From an uncultured bacterium (GTDB lineage Bacteria > Vulcanimicrobiota > Xenobia > Xenobiales > Xenobiaceae): DNA of 59,410 bases. The DNA lies in contig CAKTUZ010000020.1 of the NCBI GenBank assembly GCA_934621605.1, positions 1-59,410 of the forward strand, read 5' to 3'. The notes below the pieces were generated by a model that was not told where the DNA came from, did no database searches, and was given only the letters and a program-made list of their open reading frames with translations. Below are positions 1 to 8,230 of this stretch, in pieces. Position 1 is the first letter of the stretch, and the number at the start of each line of letters is the position of its first letter. The translations under genes were made by a program, and so were the position numbers.

Positions 1-157
1 GATTATGAATTGGGCATTATACTCGGCTCATGTCAGGCTATGGAAAAGTGTTCAACTTAATATTGCAATTTACGTAAATTACAATCCGCACAATTACTAT
101 TGCTTTATGTTTGGCTATATGCTAGAATTGCACACAAGAAAGGCAACCCCTTTCTCA

Positions 158-218
158 AGGTCTCCCCTGCCTCTGTTGTGTTCGCAAAACTTACAAAAGT
201 GCCGGGAGGCCTTTTTTT
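158..218 (+). terminator. Possible rho-independent terminator
   Basis: AGGTCTCCC (158-166) can pair with GGGAGGCCT (204-212) with one G-U wobble, and seven T residues follow. The loop is long (37 nt), so this is a weak call. If real, the terminated transcript starts left of or very near the window edge. Confidence 0.35.
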
Positions 219-531
219 ATGTCTTTTTACTTTTCTTAGGCTTACATTGGGCAAAATTGCTAGCAACAATACGGAAGGCCACTAGATAGCTAAAATTGCA
301 TGGACTCTCTTCTTTAAAACACCCGCCTATACTAGAACACATAGGGACTATGCCAAGAAGATCTCGCCGGGAATATGGCCGAAAGGATTGTAGCCAGAAA
401 TTTAGACAAACCCCACTAAGCACAAAAATACTCCTGCCCTTCGTCAATGTGTCCGCATGGACATTTTAGCAGAAATAGTTGCGCTAATACAAGATTAAAA
501 GTGCCTATTTTCGGTATATTTTAAAATATTT

Positions 532-576
532 TGGTGGTGGTGGTGGTGGTGGTGGTGGTGGTGGTGGTGGTGGTGG
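532..576. repeat. (TGG)15 trinucleotide microsatellite
   Basis: Fifteen uninterrupted TGG triplets lie in AT-rich non-coding DNA. One strand is G-rich and purely G/T. Perfect triplet tracts of this length are prone to slippage. No reading frame through it looks like a gene. Confidence 0.95.
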
Positions 577-777
577 ATATTATCACATATAATAACAATT
601 GTCAATACCGATTTTTAATACAAACATATACTAAAAATAGTTATTTATATTGCTATTAAAACCGGTGTAGATGATGCTTATTATTATTTAATAATTATTA
701 TCATTAAAATATCAACTAAGACCACTTATGGTATGTTGTTAACTTTGCTGTTACTTTTGAAGCAAACACTCTTGGGC

Positions 778-814
778 AGCTGCAGTATTGTTTAACTTAC
801 TGCAGCTATTTTTT
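778..814 (+). terminator. Rho-independent terminator, plus strand
   Basis: AGCTGCAGTA (778-787) pairs perfectly with TACTGCAGCT (798-807), with a 10-nt loop and an A(T)6 tail. No plus-strand protein gene lies upstream, so the terminated transcript would be non-coding or start outside the window. Confidence 0.6.
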
Positions 815-904
815 ATAAAGATACAAGCTATAGGCTAAACTTCGCTTTAAAAATTTCCTAAACGGAGATTCAGTGCTTGTCAGTTTCGTCCATAGCTTTT
901 GACA

Positions 905-954
905 AAAATTGCCGATATGGCTGCTAGCTGGAAGCTAGCAGCCATATCGGCAAT
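905..954 (-). terminator. Long perfect hairpin terminator downstream of the flavodiiron gene
   Basis: A 22-bp perfect inverted repeat (908-929 with 933-954) has a 3-nt loop. Read on the minus strand, the stem is followed by a run of T, which fits termination of the minus-strand gene ending at 1039. The stem is unusually long for a simple terminator. Confidence 0.65.
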
Positions 955-1038
955 ATACCAAACATAGATCAAAAGCAGAGTTTGCTTGATTGCAAATATA
1001 TCTGCTTCACTCACTATTAAGCTAAAAAGTTAAGATAA

Positions 1039-2226
1039 TTATTTCAGTAAACTACTGACTAAAGCTGGTAATTTACTAAGATCTTCCTCTTCAGGATTCC
1101 AGAGTGACTTTATCTCCTCATCGACTGTGGCAAAACCGGCAGCAGTTAATTTTTCTTTCAAAATTTTGACGCCCTCGCCGCTCCAGCCATAGCAACCAAA
1201 AGCAGCTGCTTTCTTATTTTTAAATTTCAATTGCTTAGAAAAAGCCAACCAACCGGACATGCTGGAAAGAATATCGTTACCCACCGTAGGCGAACCAACA
1301 GCTATAGCTTTGGACTTAAAGACTTCGGTCATAACTTCATTTTTGTCAGATTTAGAAATATTGAAGACTTTGACTACTGTATCGGGGCTCTGGAGAGAAA
1401 TTTCGTCAGCGATAGCATGAGCAATTTTAGCGGTGCCTTCCCACATAGTGTCATAAACGACAGTGACTTGCTTTTCTTGATAAGCTTTAGCCCACTGAGC
1501 GTATTTTTCTACAATTTGTAAAGGATTATCACGCCAAATTACGCCGTGACTGGGGGCAATCATTTCAATAGGTAAACCTAACCCCATAATTTCATCTATT
1601 TTCTTGCTCACTAAAGGAGAAAACGGATTGAGAATATTGGCGTAATATTTCATAGCTTCTTTGAAAAGCAAGCTCTGGTTAGCCTTATCGTTAAACAATT
1701 CGCCTACGGCAAAATGCTGACCAAAGGCATCGTTGGAGAACAAAATATTGTCGCCAGTTAAATATGTAGCCATAGAATCGGGCCAGTGAAGCATACGCAT
1801 TTCTACAAATACGAGCTGCTTACCGTTTCCAATATCGAGCTTATCGCCAGTTTTCACGACATGAAAGTTCCAGCCGCGTTTGCCATATTGACCTTCTAAG
1901 CTTTTTACACAATTAGCCGTACAATAAATAGGTACGTGAGGAATCTTTTTTAAAAGAGCAGTTAAAGCTCCGGAATGGTCGATTTCACCGTGATTAGCAA
2001 TAATGTAGTCAATCTTGCTAAGGTCTATCTCTTGTTGCAAATTCTCCACAAATTCAAAACGATGCGGAGCCCAAACAGTATCGATTAAAACTGTTTTTTC
2101 TTCTTCAATAAGGTAAGCGTTCTGACTGGAGCCATTGACGATAGAATAATCGTCACCGTGGAAGCTTTCTAATTCCCAGTCGATATAGCCTACCCAGCTG
2201 ACATTGCTTTTAATGGTCCTTTTCAT
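1039..2226 (-). CDS. fprA: A-type flavodiiron protein (oxygen/NO reductase)
   Basis: At 395 residues it has the family's usual length. The N-terminal metallo-beta-lactamase-like domain carries the di-iron ligand motif HGEIDHSG, and the C-terminal flavodoxin domain begins near VVYDTMWEGT (FMN loop). Members reduce O2 to water or NO to N2O in the cytoplasm, fed by rubredoxin or ferredoxin; no rubredoxin domain is fused here. The ATG at 2226 is preferred over the TTG at 2244 because GGAGGAG sits nine bases before it. It is followed at its 3' end by a long hairpin terminator. The cupin and ferredoxin genes upstream on the same strand make a stress module with the divergent Crp/Fnr regulator. Substrate preference cannot be read from sequence. 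Confidence 0.93.
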   Translation of the reverse strand: MKRTIKSNVSWVGYIDWELESFHGDDYSIVNGSSQNAYLIEEEKTVLIDTVWAPHRFEFVENLQQEIDLSKIDYIIANHGEIDHSGALTALLKKIPHVPIYCTANCVKSLEGQYGKRGWNFHVVKTGDKLDIGNGKQLVFVEMRMLHWPDSMATYLTGDNILFSNDAFGQHFAVGELFNDKANQSLLFKEAMKYYANILNPFSPLVSKKIDEIMGLGLPIEMIAPSHGVIWRDNPLQIVEKYAQWAKAYQEKQVTVVYDTMWEGTAKIAHAIADEISLQSPDTVVKVFNISKSDKNEVMTEVFKSKAIAVGSPTVGNDILSSMSGWLAFSKQLKFKNKKAAAFGCYGWSGEGVKILKEKLTAAGFATVDEEIKSLWNPEEEDLSKLPALVSSLLK

Positions 2227-2360
2227 GAAAAACTTCTCCTCCAATTACGTTAGCAAAAAAATGCTTAATGTTGAATTACGGTCGTCAAGAAGTTTGTAAT
2301 AAAAGTAGGAGTTGTAGTTTGGAGCCAAAAGCTCGCTCCTCTGATTGTACACTCTTATTT

Positions 2361-2690
2361 TTAGAAAACAACCACTAAAAGCATTTTAAATTGCTCTTGA
2401 CCATAAACTGCGTGAGGATGTTTAGCGGGCATAACAATCGATTCGCCTTCGTGCAATTGGTAATCAATACCGTCAACGGTAATTTTACCTATACCGTCGA
2501 GACAAGTAACAAAAGCGTCTCCATCCGATTCGTGGGTGCTAATTTCTTCGTCTTTATCGAAGGCAAAGAGAGTTACGCTAACATAACCATTTTGAGCCAG
2601 CGTTTTGCTGACAACTTGACCAGGCTGGTACGAGACTTGCTCTTTTAAGGTGAGGACTTCAGCTTTGCTAATATTCTTAATTTTGTTCAT
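2361..2690 (-). CDS. Small cupin-domain protein
   Basis: This 109-residue protein is a single cupin barrel. The first cupin motif is visible around THESDGDAFVTCLDG and the second around MPAKHPHAVYG, giving the histidines and glutamate-like residues expected for one metal site. Such proteins are common beside oxidative-stress and anaerobe genes; the substrate is unknown. The start is the ATG at 2690, with GGAGG seven bases upstream; the in-frame ATG at 2705 precedes that site and is unlikely. It lies between the ferredoxin and flavodiiron genes on the same strand, so cotranscription is likely. Confidence 0.85.
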   Translation of the reverse strand: MNKIKNISKAEVLTLKEQVSYQPGQVVSKTLAQNGYVSVTLFAFDKDEEISTHESDGDAFVTCLDGIGKITVDGIDYQLHEGESIVMPAKHPHAVYGQEQFKMLLVVVF

Positions 2691-2740
2691 GATTCTGCCT
2701 CCCATATCACTATATTTGCAAATACATTGAAAAAATAGCT

Positions 2741-3637
2741 TTATTCTAAAATGCGGCCATCAACCGAAACGGTGACTACTTGCCAAGGAATAAACTTGCC
2801 GCTATTTTTCAGCGCCGTGACGGCAGCTTGCTCCAAACCGCCGCAACAAGGCACTTCCATACGCAAAACGGTTACGCTTTTAATGTCGTTGTTGGCGATA
2901 ATTTGTTGCAACTTTTCGACATATTCTGCCGGATCAAGCTTAGGACAGCCAATAATTGTCACTTTGCCTTTCATAAAATCTTGGTGGATATTGGCATAAG
3001 CGTAGGCTGTACAATCAGCGGCGATAAGCAATTTAGCCCCTTGAAAATAAGGCGCTTTAATAGGAACTAAACGAATTTGGCAAGGCCATTGAGCTAATTG
3101 GGCTATAGGCTTAATATGGCCGGAAACCGTAGCTTGGAAACTTTCTGTATCGGAATTTGCTTCCATCTGGCGCTTTATAGCTCGGGCCATCTTGCCAGGG
3201 CAGCCGCCTACACGACCTGCTGGATTTAAGCCACCAACTTTGCAACCGCCGGAATTGCCGATTCCAGGATCAAGGCTTATACAATTGCCGCCTACTCCGG
3301 CAGCCGCATCAGCTTGTAAGGTAATTTTAGCTGCAACTTGATCTGGCTCAGCCTGAGAAGCTGAAGAAGCGCTTTGCCCTTTTGCACCTTTAGTTTGCCG
3401 CTTTTGTTGATTAGCCAAAACGGCTGCTTCATTGTAGGCGGCTGCTTTGCGTTCAATAAAGCTAATAGCGCCAGTTGGACAAGTAGGCAAACAGTCGCCT
3501 AAGCCGTCGCAATAATCGTCGCGCAACAATTTGGCCTTGCCATCCACTAAACCGATAGCACCTTCATGGCAAGCGCTCACACACGCGCCGCAACCGTTGC
3601 ATTTGTCTTCGTCTATGTGAATAATCTTTCTAATCAT
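2741..3637 (-). CDS. 2x[4Fe-4S] ferredoxin-domain protein
   Basis: The 298-residue protein opens with two ferredoxin clusters, CNGCGACVSAC and CDGLGDCLPTC followed by P, then a linker rich in Ala, Gln and Lys (about residues 70-110). A Cys-containing C-terminal half has further motifs such as CIS, CPGK, CPK and PCCGG. Proteins of this build are common in anaerobes next to Crp/Fnr regulators and hybrid-cluster or flavodiiron genes, where they probably relay electrons; the exact reaction is unknown. GGAGG lies just upstream of the ATG. It is the first gene of the operon and faces the Crp/Fnr gene across a 90-bp shared promoter region. Confidence 0.85.
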   Translation of the reverse strand: MIRKIIHIDEDKCNGCGACVSACHEGAIGLVDGKAKLLRDDYCDGLGDCLPTCPTGAISFIERKAAAYNEAAVLANQQKRQTKGAKGQSASSASQAEPDQVAAKITLQADAAAGVGGNCISLDPGIGNSGGCKVGGLNPAGRVGGCPGKMARAIKRQMEANSDTESFQATVSGHIKPIAQLAQWPCQIRLVPIKAPYFQGAKLLIAADCTAYAYANIHQDFMKGKVTIIGCPKLDPAEYVEKLQQIIANNDIKSVTVLRMEVPCCGGLEQAAVTALKNSGKFIPWQVVTVSVDGRILE

Positions 3638-3662
3638 CTTTTTTTGCCTCCGCTTCCTTGAT

Positions 3663-3715
3663 TTCTTGGCTAAATTCTATTACAACCAAGAAAAGAAATC
3701 GGTGGTTATAACCAC
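3663..3715. promoter_or_regulatory. Divergent promoter region with two palindromes
   Basis: Between the ferredoxin operon and the Crp/Fnr gene lie two inverted repeats: TTCTTGG-N16-CCAAGAA (3663-3669 with 3686-3692), and a perfect 14-bp palindrome GTGGTTATAACCAC (3702-3715) that ends 12 bases before the regulator's ATG. The second is well placed for autorepression. Assignment to the Crp/Fnr protein is inferred from position. Confidence 0.55.
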
Positions 3716-3727
3716 GCAAAAGGAAAA

Positions 3728-4366
3728 ATGGAAAGATTAAATTCACCACTATTTATTCACATAGACGAACAAGAATTAGTAGACATGCAATTTGGTTTCA
3801 GGCGAAGCAGCTTTAGTAAAGGTGCTATAATTTTTCGCTCTGGACAAATAGTCAGCGAACTTGGCATAGTAGTTAAAGGCAGCGTCAATATCGAAAGCTT
3901 AGATTTAAGCGGCAGCAAAGCTATTCTAAGCAATATAAGCGCCAGCCAAATTTTTGCCGAAACTTACGCTTTTTGCCGTGAACCTATGATGGTAGACGCC
4001 ATTGCTGGCAAAGATTGCGAAATATTATTCGTAAATATACAAGCGCTGCTAAAAGAGAATAACAGCAATCGCTCTTGGTATGCAAAGTTGCTGAAAAATT
4101 TGCTTAATATTGCCGCTCACAAAAATTTAACGCTTTCTAACCGCATTTTTTGTACTGCACCTAAAACTATTAGAGGACGCTTGCTTACTTATTTAGCCAA
4201 TTTGTCAGCAAAACAAAAAAGCCAGTCTTTGACGCTGCCTTTTAATCGGCAGCAACTGGCTGATTATCTAAACTTAGATCGCAGTGCTTTATCAAAAGAG
4301 CTAGGCAAAATGCGCGACGAAGGCTTAATAAGCTTTCACAAAAACGTTATAACTTTGCTGCAATAA
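3728..4366 (+). CDS. Crp/Fnr-family transcriptional regulator
   Basis: At 212 residues the protein has the usual two-domain build: an N-terminal cyclic-nucleotide-binding-like beta barrel (about 20-125) and a C-terminal winged helix (about 145-210) with the recognition segment RQQLADYLNLDRSALSKEL. The N-terminus lacks the cysteine set of a Fnr-type [4Fe-4S] sensor, so the signal is unlikely to be sensed that way. Similar regulators control hybrid-cluster, ferredoxin and flavodiiron genes in anaerobes, and the divergent position beside such genes points to nitrosative or oxidative stress control. A purine-rich AAAGGAAAA precedes the ATG. Confidence 0.9.
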   Translation: MERLNSPLFIHIDEQELVDMQFGFRRSSFSKGAIIFRSGQIVSELGIVVKGSVNIESLDLSGSKAILSNISASQIFAETYAFCREPMMVDAIAGKDCEILFVNIQALLKENNSNRSWYAKLLKNLLNIAAHKNLTLSNRIFCTAPKTIRGRLLTYLANLSAKQKSQSLTLPFNRQQLADYLNLDRSALSKELGKMRDEGLISFHKNVITLLQ

Positions 4367-4404
4367 TAATTGGCGACGTACGCTTTGGGGCTATCACAGC
4401 CGTA

Positions 4405-5295
4405 TTAGGCTTCATGCAAATCTTCTAGCCTATATTTAGCCCAGAAATCTCCTTGCTCGGCTGCTTTACGATACCATTTTATAGCTTCACCCTCATCTTT
4501 ATCTACACCATAACCATTATAATAACAATCCCCGAGAGAACATTGCCCATAGGCATCTCCTTGTTCAGCTGCTTTGCGGTACCACTTTACAGCTTCTGCA
4601 TAATCTTTCTTTACACCCTCGCCATATTCATAGCATGTTCCAAGAAGAAACTGCCCCCGAACACTCCTTTGTTCAGCGGCCTTACGGTACCATTTTACAG
4701 CTTCTGTAAAATCTTTCTTTATACCCTCACCACGTCTATAGCACCCTCCAAGAAGACACTGTCCATTAGCATCTCCTTGTTCGGCAGCTTGGCGATACCA
4801 TTCTACAGCTTTTACATAATCTTTATCTACGTATATACCACTGCGATAGAAGTCACCAAGCGTACACCGAGCATGAGCATTATGTAATTTAGCAGCTTGG
4901 CGATACAATTTTAGAACTTTTGTCCCATCTTTCCTTACACCAATACCCTCTCTATAACATTCAGCAAGAGCACATTGAGCTTCAGTATTTCCTTTTTCAG
5001 CGGCCCTGCGATACCATTTTACAGCTTCTATATATCTTTTATGGACGCCATAACCATTATAATAGCAATTACCAAGACTATACTGAGCACGAGCATACCC
5101 TCGGTTAGCTGCTTTGTAATACCACTTTACCGCTTCAGCTTTATCTTCACTTACACCATTACCGTTGTAGTAGCAATTACCAAGCTCATACTGTGCATCA
5201 ATATCGCCTTGTTCTGCAGCTTTACATAAAGATGCAAAGCTATCGTTAGCTTTTTTATGCTCTTCTTGATCTTTAGCTTGAGTTTCTCTTTGCAT
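4405..5295 (-). CDS. Sel1-repeat protein (last gene of TerY-P-like operon)
   Basis: The 296-residue protein is a short N-terminal helix (about 1-30) followed by roughly seven Sel1-like repeats of 36 residues, of the form A-LG-CYYNG-GV-KD-AEAVKWYRKAAEQG. Sel1 repeats are helical hairpins of the TPR superfamily that scaffold protein complexes. There is no signal peptide or membrane segment, so it is probably cytoplasmic. TTGGAG lies ahead of the ATG. It lies 51 bp downstream of the PP2C-Sel1 gene on the same strand. The N-terminus resembles the start of the repeat region in the 1201-residue protein at the head of the operon, suggesting paralogy. No enzymatic domain is visible. Confidence 0.88.
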   Translation of the reverse strand: MQRETQAKDQEEHKKANDSFASLCKAAEQGDIDAQYELGNCYYNGNGVSEDKAEAVKWYYKAANRGYARAQYSLGNCYYNGYGVHKRYIEAVKWYRRAAEKGNTEAQCALAECYREGIGVRKDGTKVLKLYRQAAKLHNAHARCTLGDFYRSGIYVDKDYVKAVEWYRQAAEQGDANGQCLLGGCYRRGEGIKKDFTEAVKWYRKAAEQRSVRGQFLLGTCYEYGEGVKKDYAEAVKWYRKAAEQGDAYGQCSLGDCYYNGYGVDKDEGEAIKWYRKAAEQGDFWAKYRLEDLHEA

Positions 5296-5346
5296 TGTAC
5301 TACTCCAAATAAGTTTATACTTTTAGCTTAATGTGAGATAAAGATA

Positions 5347-7311
5347 CTAACGTTTCCCTTTATCCGGGTTAAATATTGGTTTGGGCATTAAACTGCACGA
5401 GTAAGCGCCAATTATGCGGCAGTATTTGCCAATTATTCTAAGGCCTCCTTTATGGCTCTGTGTGGCTTCTCTGCTATTGCGATCTTTTTCCTTACTAATT
5501 ATCTCGTCAAGCCTATGCCTAGCTTCAGGGTAACTTTGCTGAGCTGCTTTCCTTAGCCACGCTTTTGCTTCTTCAACTTGCCCTTCTTTTAATAACAGGC
5601 AGCCAAGTTTATATTGAGCTTCATCATACTCAAGTTTAGCAGAAGCTTTATAACAATCTTTAGCCTTCTCGCTTTCACCTATTTTTTCATAATATCGACC
5701 CCAAACATATTGAGCATACCTTCTAAGTTTATCATCTGCAAGGCAGTTAACGTCACTCACAGATAGATTGCGCAATTCTCTAAAAATTTTGTCATAAGCT
5801 TCCGAAGCTTTTACTTTATCAATTTTAACGCCTTTACCGTTTTCATAGCACCAACCAAGCCCGTAATAAGCTAAAATATTTCCCTTAGCAGCAGCTCTAT
5901 AGTACCCAGCAAACGCTCGATCATAATCTTTCTTCTTTCTATAATCATTGGCAGGAATTAGCATTTGACTAGCTTTCTCCAAAGGAGATTTAGTTTTAGT
6001 AGCTACTTTTGCCGTCATATGTTCAGTTGACGGTTTTTCTAGCTTAGGCTCATGTTCTATTTGTTTATCTTGCTCCGGCTCATCTTCATAATCTGGATTT
6101 ATATCATTAGGATTTACATGAGCTAAAGCTTCTCTTAAAGCATTTATATCGTTATCAGCAAGAAATGCCAATGAAATATCATCTTGGCTGCCTTGAGAAG
6201 TCATACTAGGAAGCAAAGAATCCTTAATTTCTTGCTTTAATTCCTCTAAAGCCTTTGCAGAACTATCCGCTGATAATTTTTTAAGTATTTCATAATACAA
6301 GCGATATAGATACTTGTCGTTATGATATACAGGATAACAATCATCAAGGCCATCTGAACTTAGAAATACTGCCACTGGAGCAAGTTCAGGCACGGTATTG
6401 TCTAAAATGGCATGCCTTATTTTTTTGTAAGCATCTTCTTCACACAAAGAAACAGTGACATTCAAAAAGTTATTTTCATCGGCAGGGACAGGAACACTAA
6501 AAGTGCCATTTCTCTGCATTACAACACACGTTCCGTCTCCAATTTGTAAAAGTAAAATTTGAGATTCAATACTTAAAGCTAAAAGAAAGGTAGTACCATA
6601 AGCAGTATATAAGTACTTATCAGCTTCCTTAGTTAAATATCTGTCCTTGTACTTATTACTGACTTTTTGAAAACGGCTTTCATGTTTTTCAATAATATTA
6701 TTTAAATCCTCAAGCTTGTAATTATCTCCGTAATTGTACTTACATTCTTCGATATATATACTAAGTTTAGAATTCCAATCTTTTTTTACGGCAGCACGCC
6801 ATCTTTTCCAAAACTGGTACTTAAAAGACTTTATACCATCTTCACTAAACTTTATAAAACTGTTGCCCAAATAAGCATAATTTTTACCTTCTACACCACC
6901 TGTCTTTAAGGACATAGCCGAATAGACATTTTTGCGTCCCTGTAACCAACTATTATAATCGACGCTAGGAGCTTTCTCTTCATAAAGACCATGTTTTTGG
7001 CCTTCCAATCCATCTTCAATAATAGGCAACTCCTTCATTTCAGCATTGACACTATCTAAATACTGTTGCCCATCACTATTAAAACTGAAGCACCCCTCAA
7101 CTTCATATTCAAAGATCATTTGGAAGGCGGTTTTTACAGCTAACTCAGAGCCGATATCACTGCGAAAGCAATCATTGCTGCCATGACCGTCGGCAACAGC
7201 GATTATTTGGACATGACCAAAATTTTGCTTATCTGAATAATCTTGGCAAGCATAGCCTTTAGACTTGTATTTTGGTCCCCAAGATGAATGCGCAAAAGTT
7301 ATGTAATCCAT
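5347..7311 (-). CDS. PP2C-type phosphatase fused to Sel1-like repeats (TerY-P triad phosphatase)
   Basis: The N-terminal two thirds (about 1-400) is a PP2C-like Ser/Thr phosphatase: AVADGHGSND supplies the metal-binding Asp-Gly pair, GTTFLLAL and IGDGTCVVM form the core, and LSSDGLDDCY the late metal Asp. It is enlarged by a charged helical insertion (about 130-235). A Glu/Lys-rich linker (about 405-455) leads to two or three degenerate Sel1 repeats (YYGLGWCYENGKGV, AQYKLGCLLLKEG). The phosphatase would oppose the kinase encoded upstream in the operon. The ATG at 7311 is preferred over a TTG at 7326, though its ribosome site is weak. Fusion of the triad phosphatase to Sel1 repeats is unusual and ties it to the flanking Sel1 proteins. 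Confidence 0.88.
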   Translation of the reverse strand: MDYITFAHSSWGPKYKSKGYACQDYSDKQNFGHVQIIAVADGHGSNDCFRSDIGSELAVKTAFQMIFEYEVEGCFSFNSDGQQYLDSVNAEMKELPIIEDGLEGQKHGLYEEKAPSVDYNSWLQGRKNVYSAMSLKTGGVEGKNYAYLGNSFIKFSEDGIKSFKYQFWKRWRAAVKKDWNSKLSIYIEECKYNYGDNYKLEDLNNIIEKHESRFQKVSNKYKDRYLTKEADKYLYTAYGTTFLLALSIESQILLLQIGDGTCVVMQRNGTFSVPVPADENNFLNVTVSLCEEDAYKKIRHAILDNTVPELAPVAVFLSSDGLDDCYPVYHNDKYLYRLYYEILKKLSADSSAKALEELKQEIKDSLLPSMTSQGSQDDISLAFLADNDINALREALAHVNPNDINPDYEDEPEQDKQIEHEPKLEKPSTEHMTAKVATKTKSPLEKASQMLIPANDYRKKKDYDRAFAGYYRAAAKGNILAYYGLGWCYENGKGVKIDKVKASEAYDKIFRELRNLSVSDVNCLADDKLRRYAQYVWGRYYEKIGESEKAKDCYKASAKLEYDEAQYKLGCLLLKEGQVEEAKAWLRKAAQQSYPEARHRLDEIISKEKDRNSREATQSHKGGLRIIGKYCRIIGAYSCSLMPKPIFNPDKGKR

Positions 7312-7391
7312 AAAAACCGCCCACAAAAATTAAGACTACTGACACAAAAGTACTAAATATCAGTCTTTACAAAAACTTTTAATATTTTTAA

Positions 7392-8186
7392 TTACCACTC
7401 TTCGTCAGGATCGCAAGCTCCACTAACGCTGGCAGCGGTTTCCGGCCCAAATCCATTGAGCATAGAACTAATTTCTTCAGCTGCTTTGTCAGTATTATTC
7501 ATACCCTCATCTGTTTTTGTACTGCTGCTGCCTTTACTGGCGACCATTGAACTGGTAATAGTGACAAATTTAATCATCCTGGCAAGATCAGTAGGATCGT
7601 CTGTTTCTATAACGGTCTCTTCATTTTGAGTAAATTTTATCAAAAGATCTCGATCATATTTTCCGCCATATCCAATAGCGACCCTTACGGCAAGCTTATA
7701 CCAATTGTTATTTTGTAGTTGTTGCAAACCAGCTTCCGCATCATCGGTAGCATATCCGTCGGTAAGCAAAAATAGTACTGGAGCCACAGATCCACTAGCT
7801 CTTTTCATAAAGCCATGCTTAACTGATAAGGCATCGTTTAGCTTTTCAAAAGCCTTGCCCATAGGAGTTATCCCATAAGCATCAAGATATTTCCAACTAT
7901 ATCCATTCAAATTTACTAAACCATCATCACCTGTTACCCATTCTACCACGTCACTGTTATCAGATTTGTCACCGCAGAATTTCAAAATAGCTACCCTTAT
8001 TTCCGTATCAGAGTTAGTGGTATTCATATCAGCCAATACGGGAAGAACATCCTCTATAGCGGTATTTACTGCCCCAATTTCAAGCCCATTCATGCTTCCT
8101 GAACAATCAAGCAAAAAGAATACAGGGCAAATACGTCTAACAACTCCGGCTCTCGATAGTAAATCACCATTAATACTTAAGCTCAT
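7392..8186 (-). CDS. TerY-like von Willebrand factor A protein (TerY-P triad)
   Basis: This 264-residue protein is one vWA domain with an intact metal-ion-dependent adhesion site: DCSGSMNG (DxSxS), the Thr of GITPMGKAF, and the Asp of LLTDGYATDD. A low-complexity tail (about 215-264, rich in Ser, Thr and acidic residues) follows and ends in DPDEEW. There is no signal peptide, which fits cytoplasmic TerY-like proteins rather than secreted adhesins. It sits between the phosphatase and kinase genes, 44 bp after the kinase, the arrangement of the TerY-P triad. It may be the phospho-regulated partner or scaffold; the Ser/Thr-rich tail is a plausible phosphorylation target by inference. Confidence 0.9.
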   Translation of the reverse strand: MSLSINGDLLSRAGVVRRICPVFFLLDCSGSMNGLEIGAVNTAIEDVLPVLADMNTTNSDTEIRVAILKFCGDKSDNSDVVEWVTGDDGLVNLNGYSWKYLDAYGITPMGKAFEKLNDALSVKHGFMKRASGSVAPVLFLLTDGYATDDAEAGLQQLQNNNWYKLAVRVAIGYGGKYDRDLLIKFTQNEETVIETDDPTDLARMIKFVTITSSMVASKGSSSTKTDEGMNNTDKAAEEISSMLNGFGPETAASVSGACDPDEEW

Positions 8187-8230
8187 TTTGTCTTTATCTC
8201 TCCAGAAATAATTTAATAAACCTTAAAAAC

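Larger units (their letters stand above)
1..1038. other. Gene-poor region
   Basis: No frame here looks like a conserved protein; the short open frames lack a ribosome site and recognisable motifs. The stretch holds a TGG microsatellite (532-576), a weak plus-strand hairpin with a T-tract (158-218), a plus-strand terminator-like hairpin (778-814) and a long perfect hairpin (908-954) that ends the flavodiiron gene. The rest, mainly 577-720, is very AT-rich. I see no tRNA or rRNA. Confidence 0.6.

Noticed and set aside
5..289. 94-codon frame at the left edge
   Set aside because: No ribosome site, no family resemblance, and a terminator-like hairpin lies inside it.
4453..5229. Plus-strand open frames opposite the smaller Sel1 gene
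   Set aside because: Same repeat shadow; no start signals.
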